Source of the DNA: Flavobacterium nackdongense
GTDB taxonomy: Bacteria > Bacteroidota > Bacteroidia > Flavobacteriales > Flavobacteriaceae
Length of the DNA: 64,000 bases
Direction: 5' to 3'
Assembly: GCF_004355225.1 (NCBI RefSeq)
Contig: NZ_CP037933.1
Span: forward strand, 3,782,001-3,846,000
Part shown: piece by piece, positions 29,073-40,500 of the stretch
Numbering within the stretch: the stretch's first letter is position 1
Layout of the letters: the number at the start of each line of letters is the position of its first letter
Notes under the pieces: model-generated
The model's database searches: none
Told to the model about the DNA's origin: nothing
Seen by the model: only the letters and a program-made list of their open reading frames with translations
Translations under genes and position numbers: made by a program

Positions 29073-30704
29073 TTAGTTGATTTGTATAGCACCCATACTT
29101 GGACGTCCCTTTATTGTGTTGTTCATAATATCTTTGTCCATTTTTAAGTCGAACAATAATTTTACGTTGCAATCGGGTAAAGTTGGAATTTCGATTCCTT
29201 TATTTTTGATTAGTGCCCGATTTTGTGGACTATAATCTTCCGTTTTTAATCCTCCTTCTTTGCGATACATTGGATTTCCGATTATCGGTTTTTCATCTTT
29301 TATTTTTAAATCCTGCGGCCAATTAGTTTCGGAAAAAAAGAGATTGTTCTGAAAGAAAACATTTTCAACTTGAAGACCATTTTGGGCATCCCTTTTGTTT
29401 TGATCGCCCAAAACAGCTTTCGAAAGCCCTTTGATGCAAAAGATATTATTGGCAATTACAACCCCATTACTTGTGTTATCGATAGCAAATTTTGCCTCAA
29501 TGGAAGCATCGGAATAAATCGTATTGTTATAAAAATAGGAGTTTACCGGGCCTTTTGGTTCTTTGTTCCCTTGATAGCCACTCAACCAAAAAACTTTCCC
29601 TTCTTGAAAGGCACCATCAACGCCTTTGACGCGGTGACCGTCATTGATGCTGATGTTGTAACGGTACATACAATTGTAATTATTGCCAAGAATTTCGCAG
29701 AATCCTCCCGCGTTGTGCGCACTAATATTGTATTGCAAAATAATATTATCACAATTATAATCGATGTGGGCTCCGGCAGAATCTCCTGGACCATTCGCGT
29801 AAAGAAACTCGTTTTTTTCTATCAAAACATTCGACGAACCCCAAGTCCAAAGACCGCTACCGCGACCCCATTTTCTGGAATCATTATTAGATCCGGAGTG
29901 AGAGACTGTGTTTTGAGCCACATATACATTTTCTACCTCCGACATTTGAATTCCCGGCCCGCCTGTGTTTTCAATTTTATTATTTAAAAGCTTTATTTTT
30001 TTGATGTTTTTTTGGGTTCCCGTTAATTTAATACCGGTATGACAAACACTATTGATATGACAATTTTCAATGTTAACGTTTTCGATAACATTTTCAAGAT
30101 TATCATTTAGGATCCGAATTCCCCAACCGTATTTTTGAGTACCATTTGCTGTTTTAACTTCATCTTTGCCCCTAACGAAGCCGGGATTTTCATAATACAC
30201 ATCCTGCACAATGATGTTTTTTATCAGGATATGCTCAATAATTTTCGATTTTTTTGCAGTTAATAACAATCCACATCGCATTTTAAGACTCTGATCCTCC
30301 TGATTGTATCCGTTGGCGGTAAGCTTTATATTCGATAATTCTATGAAACTGCAATCTTCTAATAAAATACCATTGGCTTGGCTTTTGAAATCGATTATGG
30401 CCGGTAATTTTAAATCATTTCTTTCCCATTCAATAGCAGTGATAACGATGGGATTTTTGCGTGTTCCCTTTTGATTAATCAGGTTTAGACTTCCTGTGTA
30501 CAGTTGGCCAGAAGCAAGCAGTATTCGGTCTCCTGCGGTAAAATTAATTGCAGTGAAACGCGCGAAAGTTTTGAAGGCATTCTTTTTAGAAACACCAGAA
30601 TTCAAATCATTACCATATTTAGGGTGGATATAATAGGTAGTAGCTATTCCTTTTTGTGCTAATACCAACATTAATAGGACGAGAAGTATCGATTTAAAGT
30701 TCAT
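29073..30704 (-). CDS. Secreted right-handed parallel beta-helix protein
   Basis: 543 residues from ATG 30704 (MNFKSILLVLLMLVLAQKGIA, a clean signal peptide); a longer in-frame start at 30779 would bury it. After TYYIHPKYGNDLNSG, typical of secreted beta-helix proteins, comes a long series of short strands rich in Asn and Ile (ENVNIENCHINSVCHTGIKLTG, IKLLNNKIENTGGPGIQMSE). The fold is shared by pectate and alginate lyases, GH28, GH110 and carrageenases; the exact activity cannot be assigned. It is the last gene of the SusC/SusD operon, so it probably acts on, or binds, the same glycan. Confidence 0.8.
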   Translation of the reverse strand: MNFKSILLVLLMLVLAQKGIATTYYIHPKYGNDLNSGVSKKNAFKTFARFTAINFTAGDRILLASGQLYTGSLNLINQKGTRKNPIVITAIEWERNDLKLPAIIDFKSQANGILLEDCSFIELSNIKLTANGYNQEDQSLKMRCGLLLTAKKSKIIEHILIKNIIVQDVYYENPGFVRGKDEVKTANGTQKYGWGIRILNDNLENVIENVNIENCHINSVCHTGIKLTGTQKNIKKIKLLNNKIENTGGPGIQMSEVENVYVAQNTVSHSGSNNDSRKWGRGSGLWTWGSSNVLIEKNEFLYANGPGDSAGAHIDYNCDNIILQYNISAHNAGGFCEILGNNYNCMYRYNISINDGHRVKGVDGAFQEGKVFWLSGYQGNKEPKGPVNSYFYNNTIYSDASIEAKFAIDNTSNGVVIANNIFCIKGLSKAVLGDQNKRDAQNGLQVENVFFQNNLFFSETNWPQDLKIKDEKPIIGNPMYRKEGGLKTEDYSPQNRALIKNKGIEIPTLPDCNVKLLFDLKMDKDIMNNTIKGRPSMGAIQIN

Positions 30705-30853
30705 TTTTTTATGTTTTTTATCAATAGGAAAATGTGTTGGTATATAATAAATAGAGTGGTGCTTTGCTAAAAACACCACTTCGTTTATTTTTAAAGATTG
30801 ACTTTACTACATTTTTAGACTTGTAAATAAAAATCTACAAGCAGAATCAGATT

Positions 30854-32551
30854 TTACCAACCTTCATTTTGTTTTAGTTTTGCATTTTTGAAAATCTCGG
30901 ATTGCGGTATTGGATATAAATACATACGCTCCGAAAAAGGTCTAACTTCTAAGAGTTTCACTGCAAAAGTTAACGCATTATTGGTACCACGGGTAATATT
31001 CATTGCAAAGATATCCTTAGTCTGGTCTCCAATTTTCCAACGACGGATATCCCAAAAACGATGGTCTTCGAAAGCTAGTTCCACTCGTCTTTCATTACGA
31101 AGTTTTGTTCTGAAAGCATCCTGACTCATACCATTAGGGAAGCGCGTTATTGTAACTCTATTTCGTAAAAGGTTAACTGCTTGCGTGGCTGTAAGTGCCG
31201 CTGTTGGTGGTGTTGTTGTTGATGGAACTGAAAATTCTGGTCCGCCATATCCTTCATTTACCGCTTCAGCATAATTTAATAATATTTCCCCATAACGGAA
31301 AAGTGTCCACGTATGCTCTCTACTGCCAATTGCTCCAACTTTAGGATCTAGATTTATTGATTCGACCACGTATTTTCTTAAATAGTAGCCCGTTTTTGTT
31401 GCGTTCGCGAGTGGCAATCCATTTTTACCCCCAAAAAAGGATTCGACGGCAGTACCTTTCCATTGCGCACCATTAAAAAGAATAGTCTGTGCTAGCCTCG
31501 CATCTCTACCAGCATACGGTGAGGCAGGATTGTAGCGCGATGCTGGATCGGTAATTGGCAATCCGTTTATTCTCATTTCATAGGCATCAACTAAATTTTG
31601 TGAAGGACAAGTTCCTGTGCCACCACCTTCATAACCTATAGGGAAGTTTCTTCTTTCAAACCCATTAGACGCTGCTTCTCGTCTTTCTAATATTAACTCA
31701 GGACCCGGTGATAGAGATGTATTATTTACCACTGTGGCGTAGCTTGATGCTAATGAATACGTATTCAAGTCAATTACTGCCTTAGCCGCTTGGGCCGCTT
31801 TTTGCCATAATAATACATCGTTTCCAGGATTGTGCAATGGACTTGCTGCATACAACAGCATCCGCGCTTTCAAGGCCAAAGCTGCCCCTCTGGTTGCACG
31901 TCCTGTTTCTTTTGCTCCTGTAAAATTGGCATAGGAAAGTGGCAATTTTGGTGCGATGGCGTCGCATTCACTAACAATAAAATCAACTATTTCCGTAAAG
32001 GATTTTTGTTCCACATTGGCCGCTTCTTCAGGCGTTAAGACAGTAGTTATGAGCGGAATATTTTTGTACCTTTTTACCAATTCAAAATAAAAAAATGCGC
32101 GTAAAAATCTGGCTTCAAATGGATAGTTATTGTATTGCGCCATTTGATCTGCGTAGGTATCATTATATTTTAATTCTGGAAATGTTTGGCCTGCGGATTC
32201 TACTAGAAACATATTACTGGCTCGGATTCCGGCATACATATTGCCCCAAACATCGTCTAAAGGTTGAATGGCACTCCAGGTTCCATCGTTAAACTTTTGT
32301 ACATCAGATAAATCGTTTACGTGTTCTGCCTCGTCCGATGCGGTGGCACGCATCGCTCCGTCAACACTATTGAAATCACTTGGCAAATAAGCATATATCG
32401 CTGATAAAAAGCTTTTTGAACGAGCAAATTCTACGAAAACAGTTTCTTTGGTGTTAAATGATGTTTCGTCATACTCCAAATCTTCACAATTTATAAAAGT
32501 AAAAAATAGTAAAAAAATTAATCCGTATTTGCTATAGTTTTGTATTTTCAT
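30854..32551 (-). CDS. RagB/SusD-family glycan-binding lipoprotein (second SusD of the locus)
   Basis: 565 residues. Signal peptide ending in lipobox FINCED, so it is anchored to the outer membrane. SusD features: the N-terminal segment ASDEAEHVNDLSDVQKFNDG, TPR-like helices (FEARFLRAFFYFELVKRYKNIPLI), and the C-terminal FWDIRRWK and LYPIPQSE signatures. It caps its SusC partner and captures oligosaccharides. It follows the second SusC by 12 bp. It differs clearly from the other SusD of the locus, so the two pairs probably bind different parts of the substrate. Confidence 0.95.
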   Translation of the reverse strand: MKIQNYSKYGLIFLLFFTFINCEDLEYDETSFNTKETVFVEFARSKSFLSAIYAYLPSDFNSVDGAMRATASDEAEHVNDLSDVQKFNDGTWSAIQPLDDVWGNMYAGIRASNMFLVESAGQTFPELKYNDTYADQMAQYNNYPFEARFLRAFFYFELVKRYKNIPLITTVLTPEEAANVEQKSFTEIVDFIVSECDAIAPKLPLSYANFTGAKETGRATRGAALALKARMLLYAASPLHNPGNDVLLWQKAAQAAKAVIDLNTYSLASSYATVVNNTSLSPGPELILERREAASNGFERRNFPIGYEGGGTGTCPSQNLVDAYEMRINGLPITDPASRYNPASPYAGRDARLAQTILFNGAQWKGTAVESFFGGKNGLPLANATKTGYYLRKYVVESINLDPKVGAIGSREHTWTLFRYGEILLNYAEAVNEGYGGPEFSVPSTTTPPTAALTATQAVNLLRNRVTITRFPNGMSQDAFRTKLRNERRVELAFEDHRFWDIRRWKIGDQTKDIFAMNITRGTNNALTFAVKLLEVRPFSERMYLYPIPQSEIFKNAKLKQNEGW

Positions 32552-32563
32552 GGGGTCTTTTTT

Positions 32564-35500
32564 TTAAAATTCTAATTTAATTCCAAGGTGGTATGATGCT
32601 AAAGTTGGATAATTAACACCAATAGATTCAGGGTCAGCAACTTTAACATCGTCAATAGAGAATACATTCATTCCTCTGGCATACAATTTCGCTTTATCCA
32701 TTTTCACTTTTTTAGTTAAATGCTGAGGGAAATTATAGTACAATTCGAATTGTCTCATTTTTAGATAATTTCCAGAGGTAAGCCAGATGTCATTTCTACG
32801 ATAGTTATTGTCGTTCGCTAGCATTGTTAGCCTTGGTAAAGTCGCTGTTGCTGCTGTTTCTGGTGTCCAAGCTCCTGCGGAAAACTCACTGATATTATTT
32901 TGTCCCACCAATGGCCAGAAGACACTTTTAGTACTTAAATATACGGTTTCGTTAGCCGCTCCTTGAAGTAGCATATCCATTCCAAATCCTTCCATTTCGA
33001 ATCCTAAATTGATGGCGTAATAAAGTTCTGGATTTCTATTACTATAGCCTAAGGCAACAGTGTCAAACTCATCGATGACTTTATCTCCATTTTGATCTTT
33101 ATATTTTATATCTCCCGGTCTTACTACCGAGAAAAGTTGTTTTGGACTATTGTCAATGTCGGCTTGGTTTTGGAAAAATCCTAAACTTTGAAGGCCAAAT
33201 TGTTGTCCGATGGGGCGACCGGTTTCACTTTGATAGGGAAATGGTTGAAATTCTTCATTCATATTGATAATTTCATTTTTGGCATAGGTAAAATTACCTC
33301 CTATGAAATACTTTAGTTTGCCGGCTTGAGTTTTCCACATGATGGAACCTTCAAAACCTTTATTCAAGACTTCTCCGGCATTTTCAGAAGCGGCGCCCAC
33401 GCCAATCAAAGTAGGAACTGCTCCTCCTGTAGAAACGATTATATCCGTGCGCTTATCGCGAAATGCATCGAAACTAATAGATAAATCTTTAAACATTTCC
33501 ATTGTTAAACCAACATTCATTTTTTCTGAACTTTCATATGTAAGACCGTTAGCGGCTAAGCGACCTTCTCGAATACCAGCGTTACTAGTGTTATTAACGC
33601 CAAAATAGTAGGTTCCCCCAGCATTAAATGCCTGTTCATCGAGGTTAGGCGACATAATGTCATTACCACTCATACCCCAAGAACCTCTAAGTTTTAGAAA
33701 ATTGATAATCTTACTATTTTTTAGAAAATTTTCACGGTTGATAATCCAACCCGCTGATACCGCTGGAAATAGCCCAAAACGATTTTCTTTAGGTAAAATA
33801 TCGGTTCCGCTATAGGATAAAACGCCATCAATATAATAGCGATTTTTATAGGAATAACTCGCTGATCCCATAAAATTTTGATGCAGAAAGGTGTTGTATT
33901 GGCCGTCATTTACACGCTTATCTTCTTGAAATAATGCACTTGCGCTCAAATGATTTTCGTTCCATTTTGTTTCGTAATTTATTTTGGCAATACCTGTTGC
34001 TTGTCGTACTTGATCGCCAAAACTGTCCGAATAACTTAGGTCTGCATCGGTGCCAAACTGTTGTGGGGTTCCGAATACGACATTACCATTGCTGTCTCTT
34101 GTGTAAGGGACATTTTCGTAAAGATATGTTTTTGTTCTATTTTCAAAGAAAGAAGCATAATTATCATAAGCGACGGCTAGTTCTGCAGATAGACCTTTCA
34201 CCCAACTACTTAAATCTTGAACGAGTTTACCATTGGCGAACAGGGTCCTATAATTGGGTTTACTTACGCCAGTTGAAGTGGCGGCCGCTACTGGGTTGTT
34301 CCCGTAAATATTCGTTCCGCCCCATTCTCCATTTTGCGTTTTAACAGGAAAGGCTGCCGCTGGTATACTATAAATTCCATTCATTATATTGTTAGGAAAA
34401 TCACCATTGGAATTGTTGCGAAGTCGAGCGTTTGGTTCACTTTGGCCGCCAATATATCCAGAGGCATCTACATAAAATTTGGTTGATTTGGTGAGTTCAA
34501 TATCAAGGTTGGTTCTAAAGTTCAATCGGTCGTATTTTACGGAACTATCGTAGCGCGCGTCGAGGTTGCTGTTGTCGATTAGTCCTCTTTCATTTTGATA
34601 GTTTAGGGACGCGAAATAATTGATACTTTTTCCTCCTCCATAAAAACTAGTGTTTAAGTTATTGGTAATTCCGTAATCCTTGAGTGTTTCGTCCCACCAG
34701 TCCACATTAGGATGGGAATAGGGACTAAGACCACTTTTAAAGTCTCGTAGGTCTAGGTCAGAATACACAGGCGCATTTCCATCTAAGGCACTTGCCTGAT
34801 TCACGGCGTTTGCATAGCCATAAGAGTCTAGGAATTTAGGTTTTCGGGTTGGCATGTTCCATCCTCTATCGTAGGAAACATCTACATTGAAAGTATTCTT
34901 TTGCCCTCTTTTAGTGGTTACCAAAATAACCCCATTGGCCCCTCTTAAACCGTATTTAGCTAGGTCGGTTCCGTCTTTTAAAACGGTAACGTTGTCAATA
35001 TCCTGAAGAGCAAGTGAGGAGATGGATCTTTCGAAGCCATCAACAAGAACCAGGATCCTGTTGTTTCCTGTCGTTCCCAAACCACGGATAAAAAAACTAG
35101 GTTCTCTATTCCACGGTTCTCCTGCATTTTCCATTACCATTAATCCTTTAAGTTTTCCGTAAAGACTTTCTGATGGATTAAGCAAAGAACTTTTCTCTAA
35201 TTTGTCAGAATACACCAAATCAAGTGCAGTGGTAATTTCGTCTGAAGATTTGGTAATTCCGAAACCACTGTTGACTCTCTTGTCGCTGTTCAGAAGTGCA
35301 ATTTTAACCGAATTTGAGTTAATACTAGCTATTTTTTCCCTTTGATTAAAAAGCACTTTTATTTGCCCGATTGATGCTATTTCTAGTGTCACATTGCCCT
35401 CTTTATCAGTCATACCTGATTGCTCAGGATTTGGTATCGAGGAGACCATAGCTCCAGCTATTGGTTTTTGAAATTCGTCGACTACATTTATTTTTACACT

Positions 35501-35674
35501 AGCATTCTGAGCACACACGGTTGCAGTGTTTATTAAAAGCAGCATAAAGAACATTAGTCTGCCGAATCCGATCTTTTTGGTGGTTGTATAATCTTGAAAA
35601 TGATCGGCTTCAATGGCAGTAAGGTAGTTCTTCATCTTCGCTTCATTTAATTGTTTGGTTATTTTTTGATTCAT
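32564..35674 (-). CDS. SusC/RagA-type TonB-dependent outer-membrane receptor (second pair)
   Basis: 1036 residues. Imports oligosaccharides with SusD. Seen: an N-terminal carboxypeptidase-regulatory-like domain (VKINVVDEFQKPIAGAMVSS), plug (FFIRGLGTTGNNRILVLVDGFERS, LRGANGVILVTTKRGQ) and C-terminal beta-barrel ending in LASYHLGIKLEF. Oddities: the signal peptide (LMFFMLLLINTATVCAQ) begins only at about residue 40, after a charged leader, and the usual acidic-plus-VVVGYG TonB-box region is not recognisable. A later start, such as the Met in GRLMFF, is possible. Operon with its SusD 12 bp downstream and the first pair's SusD 35 bp upstream. Confidence 0.93.
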   Translation of the reverse strand: MNQKITKQLNEAKMKNYLTAIEADHFQDYTTTKKIGFGRLMFFMLLLINTATVCAQNASVKINVVDEFQKPIAGAMVSSIPNPEQSGMTDKEGNVTLEIASIGQIKVLFNQREKIASINSNSVKIALLNSDKRVNSGFGITKSSDEITTALDLVYSDKLEKSSLLNPSESLYGKLKGLMVMENAGEPWNREPSFFIRGLGTTGNNRILVLVDGFERSISSLALQDIDNVTVLKDGTDLAKYGLRGANGVILVTTKRGQKNTFNVDVSYDRGWNMPTRKPKFLDSYGYANAVNQASALDGNAPVYSDLDLRDFKSGLSPYSHPNVDWWDETLKDYGITNNLNTSFYGGGKSINYFASLNYQNERGLIDNSNLDARYDSSVKYDRLNFRTNLDIELTKSTKFYVDASGYIGGQSEPNARLRNNSNGDFPNNIMNGIYSIPAAAFPVKTQNGEWGGTNIYGNNPVAAATSTGVSKPNYRTLFANGKLVQDLSSWVKGLSAELAVAYDNYASFFENRTKTYLYENVPYTRDSNGNVVFGTPQQFGTDADLSYSDSFGDQVRQATGIAKINYETKWNENHLSASALFQEDKRVNDGQYNTFLHQNFMGSASYSYKNRYYIDGVLSYSGTDILPKENRFGLFPAVSAGWIINRENFLKNSKIINFLKLRGSWGMSGNDIMSPNLDEQAFNAGGTYYFGVNNTSNAGIREGRLAANGLTYESSEKMNVGLTMEMFKDLSISFDAFRDKRTDIIVSTGGAVPTLIGVGAASENAGEVLNKGFEGSIMWKTQAGKLKYFIGGNFTYAKNEIINMNEEFQPFPYQSETGRPIGQQFGLQSLGFFQNQADIDNSPKQLFSVVRPGDIKYKDQNGDKVIDEFDTVALGYSNRNPELYYAINLGFEMEGFGMDMLLQGAANETVYLSTKSVFWPLVGQNNISEFSAGAWTPETAATATLPRLTMLANDNNYRRNDIWLTSGNYLKMRQFELYYNFPQHLTKKVKMDKAKLYARGMNVFSIDDVKVADPESIGVNYPTLASYHLGIKLEF

Positions 35675-35709
35675 TTGATTTTGATTAATTCATTCAAATT
35701 CTATTTGTT

Positions 35710-37476
35710 TTACCATCCTGGGTTTTGCACTAAGCCATAACCTTTGTTCACTTCGTTCGGAGGAAATGCGCTCAAATACCATTTCGGTGACCAAGTGTTT
35801 TTCCAGTGGCGAGCTTGCAGTTCAACTGTTTCGTAACTGTAAGTGCCGTTAGCATTTTTGGTGGTATTTACGCCGTGCAACGCTCTTTGAAATAGGTTGG
35901 CTTTTTTATGTCGTATTAAATCGAACCAACGCACTTCTTCCCATCCAAACTCGCACGCACGTTCTGTTAAAACAGCTTCGCGAAACGCCTCTTTAGATAA
36001 TCCTTTGGGTAAGTCGCCGAGTCCAACTCGATTTCTAACGATATCCACGGCTGCATAGGCTTCTGGTGTTGGACTGCCATTGAATTCATTTATTGCTTCA
36101 GCATAGGTTAAATAAATTTCAGCCATTCTTAAATAAGGCCAATGCACGATCGACGGCATAGAAGTGGCAGCATCTCTTTCTAGTAAAAATTTTCGTAATC
36201 CAAAGCCAGTTTTGCTACCATTAGCAGCAAGTGTAGTTCTTTCAAGACCTCCAATCCACAATTGGGCGGTTCTTCCTTGGTAGTAATCCCCATTTACAAG
36301 TACGGTTTCGTACAATCTGGGGTCGCGATTTTCCCAAGGATTCATATTAGGGTTATAGCCGGAATTTGGATCATTGATTGGTGTGCCGTCTTTCATTGGG
36401 AACATATCCACATATTCTTTAGTAGGACAGCCGGTTCCGTACCCACCAGCACTTTGATAAAAGTAGTAATTAGCAGTCCAATAGCCACCGGAGCGGTAAC
36501 GTTGTCTTGTACTGATAAGCATTTCTTTTGTGCCACGTTTGTAGTAGGCATCTTGAAAATCTTTTCTAAAGTTTCCTGTGCTTACTAGACCGTAATATCC
36601 TTGGTCCATTAATTCTTTAGCTGCGTCGGCGGCACGTTTCCATAGGTTAGGATCTTCACTGCCGTGCCATACTAATTTTTTAGCAGCTGCTTCGCCATCC
36701 ATATAGGGTGTTCCTGAATTGAAAAGTGGGCTAGCTCCAAATAGTAGTAATCTAGCTTTAAGTCCAAGGGCACTAGCTCGTGTAAATCTACCATCGTCGT
36801 TGAGCGTATTCGCATATACCCATGGTAAATCTGGTTCAGCTTCTTCAATTAGTGCGACAATTTTATTCATCGTCTCTAAAGAAGTTAAACGTGGTAGGGT
36901 CGTTTCATCGGCTGGCGAGTAGGTGCGATCTACCCACGGTAATCCTCCAAAATGCCTGTACATATCGGTATAATGTAAGGCGATAATCATTTTGGCTTCT
37001 GCTTTCATGCGTTTTACCAAATTTTTTGTTGCCTCATCAGGAGCTGGGATTTTATCAGCATTTTCTATAAAATTCCAACCAATACGGATACCTACCCAAC
37101 TATTTTCTTTGGTATAGTGGTATTTTGTACTGTTGCTAGTGTTTTCGCTAGCTGCAGCATATTGACCACTATAATACAATTGGTTTGGACCTCCCCAAGA
37201 CAAATAACTTTGGTTAAGATCACTTAATGATTCTAAGATGTCCATTCCTAGTTTATCGTCTTTGGCACCCCAGTCTAGATTTAAACCATAGGGCAGGGTG
37301 GTATAGCCTCTTGTAAGGTATCTAGTTGCGAACTCTACAGAGCTAAAGATGGTATCTTTAGTTACATCTACACTTGGTTCCTTCTCCAAGAATTTATCTC
37401 CGAATTCGACATCGTCGCAGCTGCTTAAAATTAGTAAGGCGACAGCAATACTGAATAATAATTTTTTTGTTTTCAT
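35710..37476 (-). CDS. RagB/SusD-family glycan-binding lipoprotein (first SusD of the locus)
   Basis: 588 residues. Signal peptide and lipobox LILSSCDD. SusD-type features include the helical core (MIIALHYTDMYRHFGGLPWVDRTY), the C-terminal EVRWFDLIRHKKA and a final PNEVNKGYGLVQNPGW, the usual SusD ending. It follows its SusC by 27 bp. Together they form the first uptake pair. The many Trp and Tyr residues around SYLSWGGPNQLYYSGQY may line the glycan-binding face, but the ligand is unknown. Confidence 0.95.
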   Translation of the reverse strand: MKTKKLLFSIAVALLILSSCDDVEFGDKFLEKEPSVDVTKDTIFSSVEFATRYLTRGYTTLPYGLNLDWGAKDDKLGMDILESLSDLNQSYLSWGGPNQLYYSGQYAAASENTSNSTKYHYTKENSWVGIRIGWNFIENADKIPAPDEATKNLVKRMKAEAKMIIALHYTDMYRHFGGLPWVDRTYSPADETTLPRLTSLETMNKIVALIEEAEPDLPWVYANTLNDDGRFTRASALGLKARLLLFGASPLFNSGTPYMDGEAAAKKLVWHGSEDPNLWKRAADAAKELMDQGYYGLVSTGNFRKDFQDAYYKRGTKEMLISTRQRYRSGGYWTANYYFYQSAGGYGTGCPTKEYVDMFPMKDGTPINDPNSGYNPNMNPWENRDPRLYETVLVNGDYYQGRTAQLWIGGLERTTLAANGSKTGFGLRKFLLERDAATSMPSIVHWPYLRMAEIYLTYAEAINEFNGSPTPEAYAAVDIVRNRVGLGDLPKGLSKEAFREAVLTERACEFGWEEVRWFDLIRHKKANLFQRALHGVNTTKNANGTYSYETVELQARHWKNTWSPKWYLSAFPPNEVNKGYGLVQNPGW

Positions 37477-37503
37477 AACTTTTTTTATTTATTGCTAATG
37501 AAA

Positions 37504-40500
37504 TTATAAGAAATTTAATTTTACTCCTAAATTATACAATTTTGTGAGCGGATATTCTTGAATAGAGCCCGTTCTAGTTTCTGGATCGGTGATGTCAAGC
37601 TTAGAAAAGGTTAGCAAATTATTTCCATTAAAATAGAAACGAAAGGTCGATAGTCCCACTTTTTTCAGGAAAGTACCCTTAAAATTGTAACCTACCTCAA
37701 ATGTTTTTAGTCGAATGTACGAAGCATCACGTAACCAAAAATCTGAATTTTTCGAATTATTTAACGCACCTTGAAAAGTTACTCGTGGAAAAGTAGCGGT
37801 ACTTGCCGTTTCTGGTGTCCAAGCTTCGTCTGCCATATATTGCAACAACGATCTTTCGCCACTTGTTCCGAAAGGAGTTCGTAAAGACTCATCGAGTAGT
37901 CTCGAGGTATTTGTAGCACCAACCCACGACATACTTAGGTCAAAGTTTTTATAGGTAAAACCTGAATTGAAGCCAAAGATGTACTGAGGGTAATTTGGAA
38001 ACCCTATTGCTCTTTGATCGTCCTGATCAATAATATTATTACCATCTAAATCTTTATAGACCATATCTCCGGGTTTAAGTGGGTACAGGTGATTAGGAAC
38101 ATTGGCAGGTACATCATTTACGCTATAAAATCGATCAAATACATAGCCGAAAGGTTGTCCAACAGGATTACCTGTTTGGTAAAGATAGGGCTGACTTCGT
38201 GGGACTTCGTCGATAAATACTATTTTATTATTAGAATAAGATACATTAAAATTGACTCTATAATTGAAATCTGCGCTTACTTTGTCATTCCAGTTCAATT
38301 CCAATTCATACCCTTCGTTGTACACTTCACCTACGTTGACGGCAGGAAGACTGTAACCTACAAATTCTGGAACAGTTCCTCTATTAGTTAAAATATTGGT
38401 TCTATTTTCATTAAATACATCAAAAATAATGCCTAGTCTGTTTTCAAGAAATTTTAATTCAACACCTAAATTACGTTTTGTAGCTGTTTCCCAAGTAACT
38501 TGTGGGTTACCAATAATTCCCTCTGCTGCTGCTGGCTGATTGGTCCCGTTTTCTGTTCCAAAACTGTAACTGCCACTGTTGGCATCGAAACTATCTGGTA
38601 AATAAAGGAAGCGATTGCCTCCAATTCTATCATTACCAACTAATCCGTAGGACATTCTTATTTTAAAGAAATCGACAAATTTGAGTTGTTCCATAAATTT
38701 CTCTTTGGAGGCAATCCAACCCACTGAAAATGCGGGGAACACACCAAAACGATTTTCTGGCGCAAAATTTTCAGAGCCATTGTAACCGATATTAAAGTCG
38801 GCAGAGTATTTTCCTTGATAATCATAAGTTATCCTTCCGGCAATACCTACTAAACCTCTCGGAATATCTTGATTTGAGGTTGGATTACCATTTGTATCTG
38901 TTGGATAAAAATCTTTTTGTGCATTGTACAGTAATAAACCTCCAAAGTTATGATCGCCAAATTTTCGGTTATAATTCAAACCGGCTTCTATATACCAATC
39001 TCTGTCTTTTCCTTGGGCCTCGCTGTAAGAAAGGTTCCCGTTGGCTGAGGTAGTTCTATACCCAATCTCATCGCTGTTTCTGTCAACAGTTGGATCTAAA
39101 TCTCTTAAGAAAAAAGGTATAAATCGCATAACACTTGTTGCTCTATTTTTAGTATGAGTATACAAGGTGTTGTAGGCAAATTTGGTTCTAAAACTTAGCC
39201 CTTTCACGAATGTTAATTGTTGGGTTAATTCAAGGTCAAAATTGAGTCTATTTTGTAGAATATTAGAATATCCTAGACCGTAATAGGAACTTAAAGGGTC
39301 TTTTTTGGTCCCTGTTATATAATTATCACCACCAATGATGTAGTTACCGTCGATTATACCGGGGCTAGAGTAGGGCTGCGACCAGTAAATTTCTCTAAAA
39401 AGTTGATTGATGCCACTGTTCGTTCTTGGTTCATTTCGAATACCAATTTGCCCGCCGATGGTAACTCCTATCTTAGTTGTTTTAGTCACATCGATGTCTA
39501 AATTGGTTCGGAAGTTGTAGCGTTGAAAACTAAAATTGTAATCGTAATTTGCATCAAATGTGTTAAAAAGTCCGTCTTGGCTTATGACACCAATTGAGGT
39601 AAAATAACGTACATTATCATTACCACCTGAAATACTAAGGTTTGCTCTTGATTGGGGTGCGTAGGGTTTCAAGATGTAATCCAACCAATCCGTATTGGGA
39701 TAGATTTGAGGATAAGCGCCAGTCCTAAAGGCATTCAAAGCCTCTGGTGTAAATTTTAATTCCCCCACAGTTATTAATGGATTATCACTTATACGCGCAT
39801 TATTGTGAACTGTTCCGTAAGTATAACTATCTGCAAAATCAAGCAAACGAGTCGGTTCTTGTAGACCATAAGAATATCCAGCCGTGATAGAGGCTTTGCC
39901 TTTAGAACCACGTTTGGTTGTTACAATTACAACTCCATTTGCACCACGCACGCCGTAAACAGCAGTAGCAGAGGCATCTTTAAGGATAGAAAAACTTTCG
40001 ATCTCATCGGCATCTAAACCTGTAAACGGGCGCTCAACACCATCTACAATAATCAAAGGTTGCGATCTATCCTCAGATATCGTGGCTAAACCCCTGATGA
40101 AAATACTGGGATCGTCGGCGCCTGGCCTTCCGGAAAACTGAACCGTCGACACACCGGTAATCTGTCCGGCAAGTGTATTGGCAATGTTTACACTGGGCGA
40201 TTTACTTAATTGTTCGCCACTTAAGGCAGTAATAGCTCCCGTAACTGATATTTTTTTCTGTTTGCCATAAGCAACAACCACCACGTCTTCTAAGTCTGTG
40301 GCGCTGGTGTTCAATTTTACATTGATTACGCTCTGGCCATTCACAGGAATTTGTTTGGTTTCAAAACCTATAAAACTGAATTCGAGGACGCTTTTAGCAG
40401 TTGCACCAATTTTGTATTTCCCATCCGAATCAGAATTAACGCCTCTTTTGGTTGTTTTATCTATGATGTTTACCCCTGGTATAGGAAGTCCTTGGCTGTC

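Noticed and set aside
29370..29987. 205-codon plus-strand frame inside the beta-helix gene
   Set aside because: Antisense shadow of a well-supported secreted protein; Ile/Val-rich because of the AAT/GAT-rich opposite strand.
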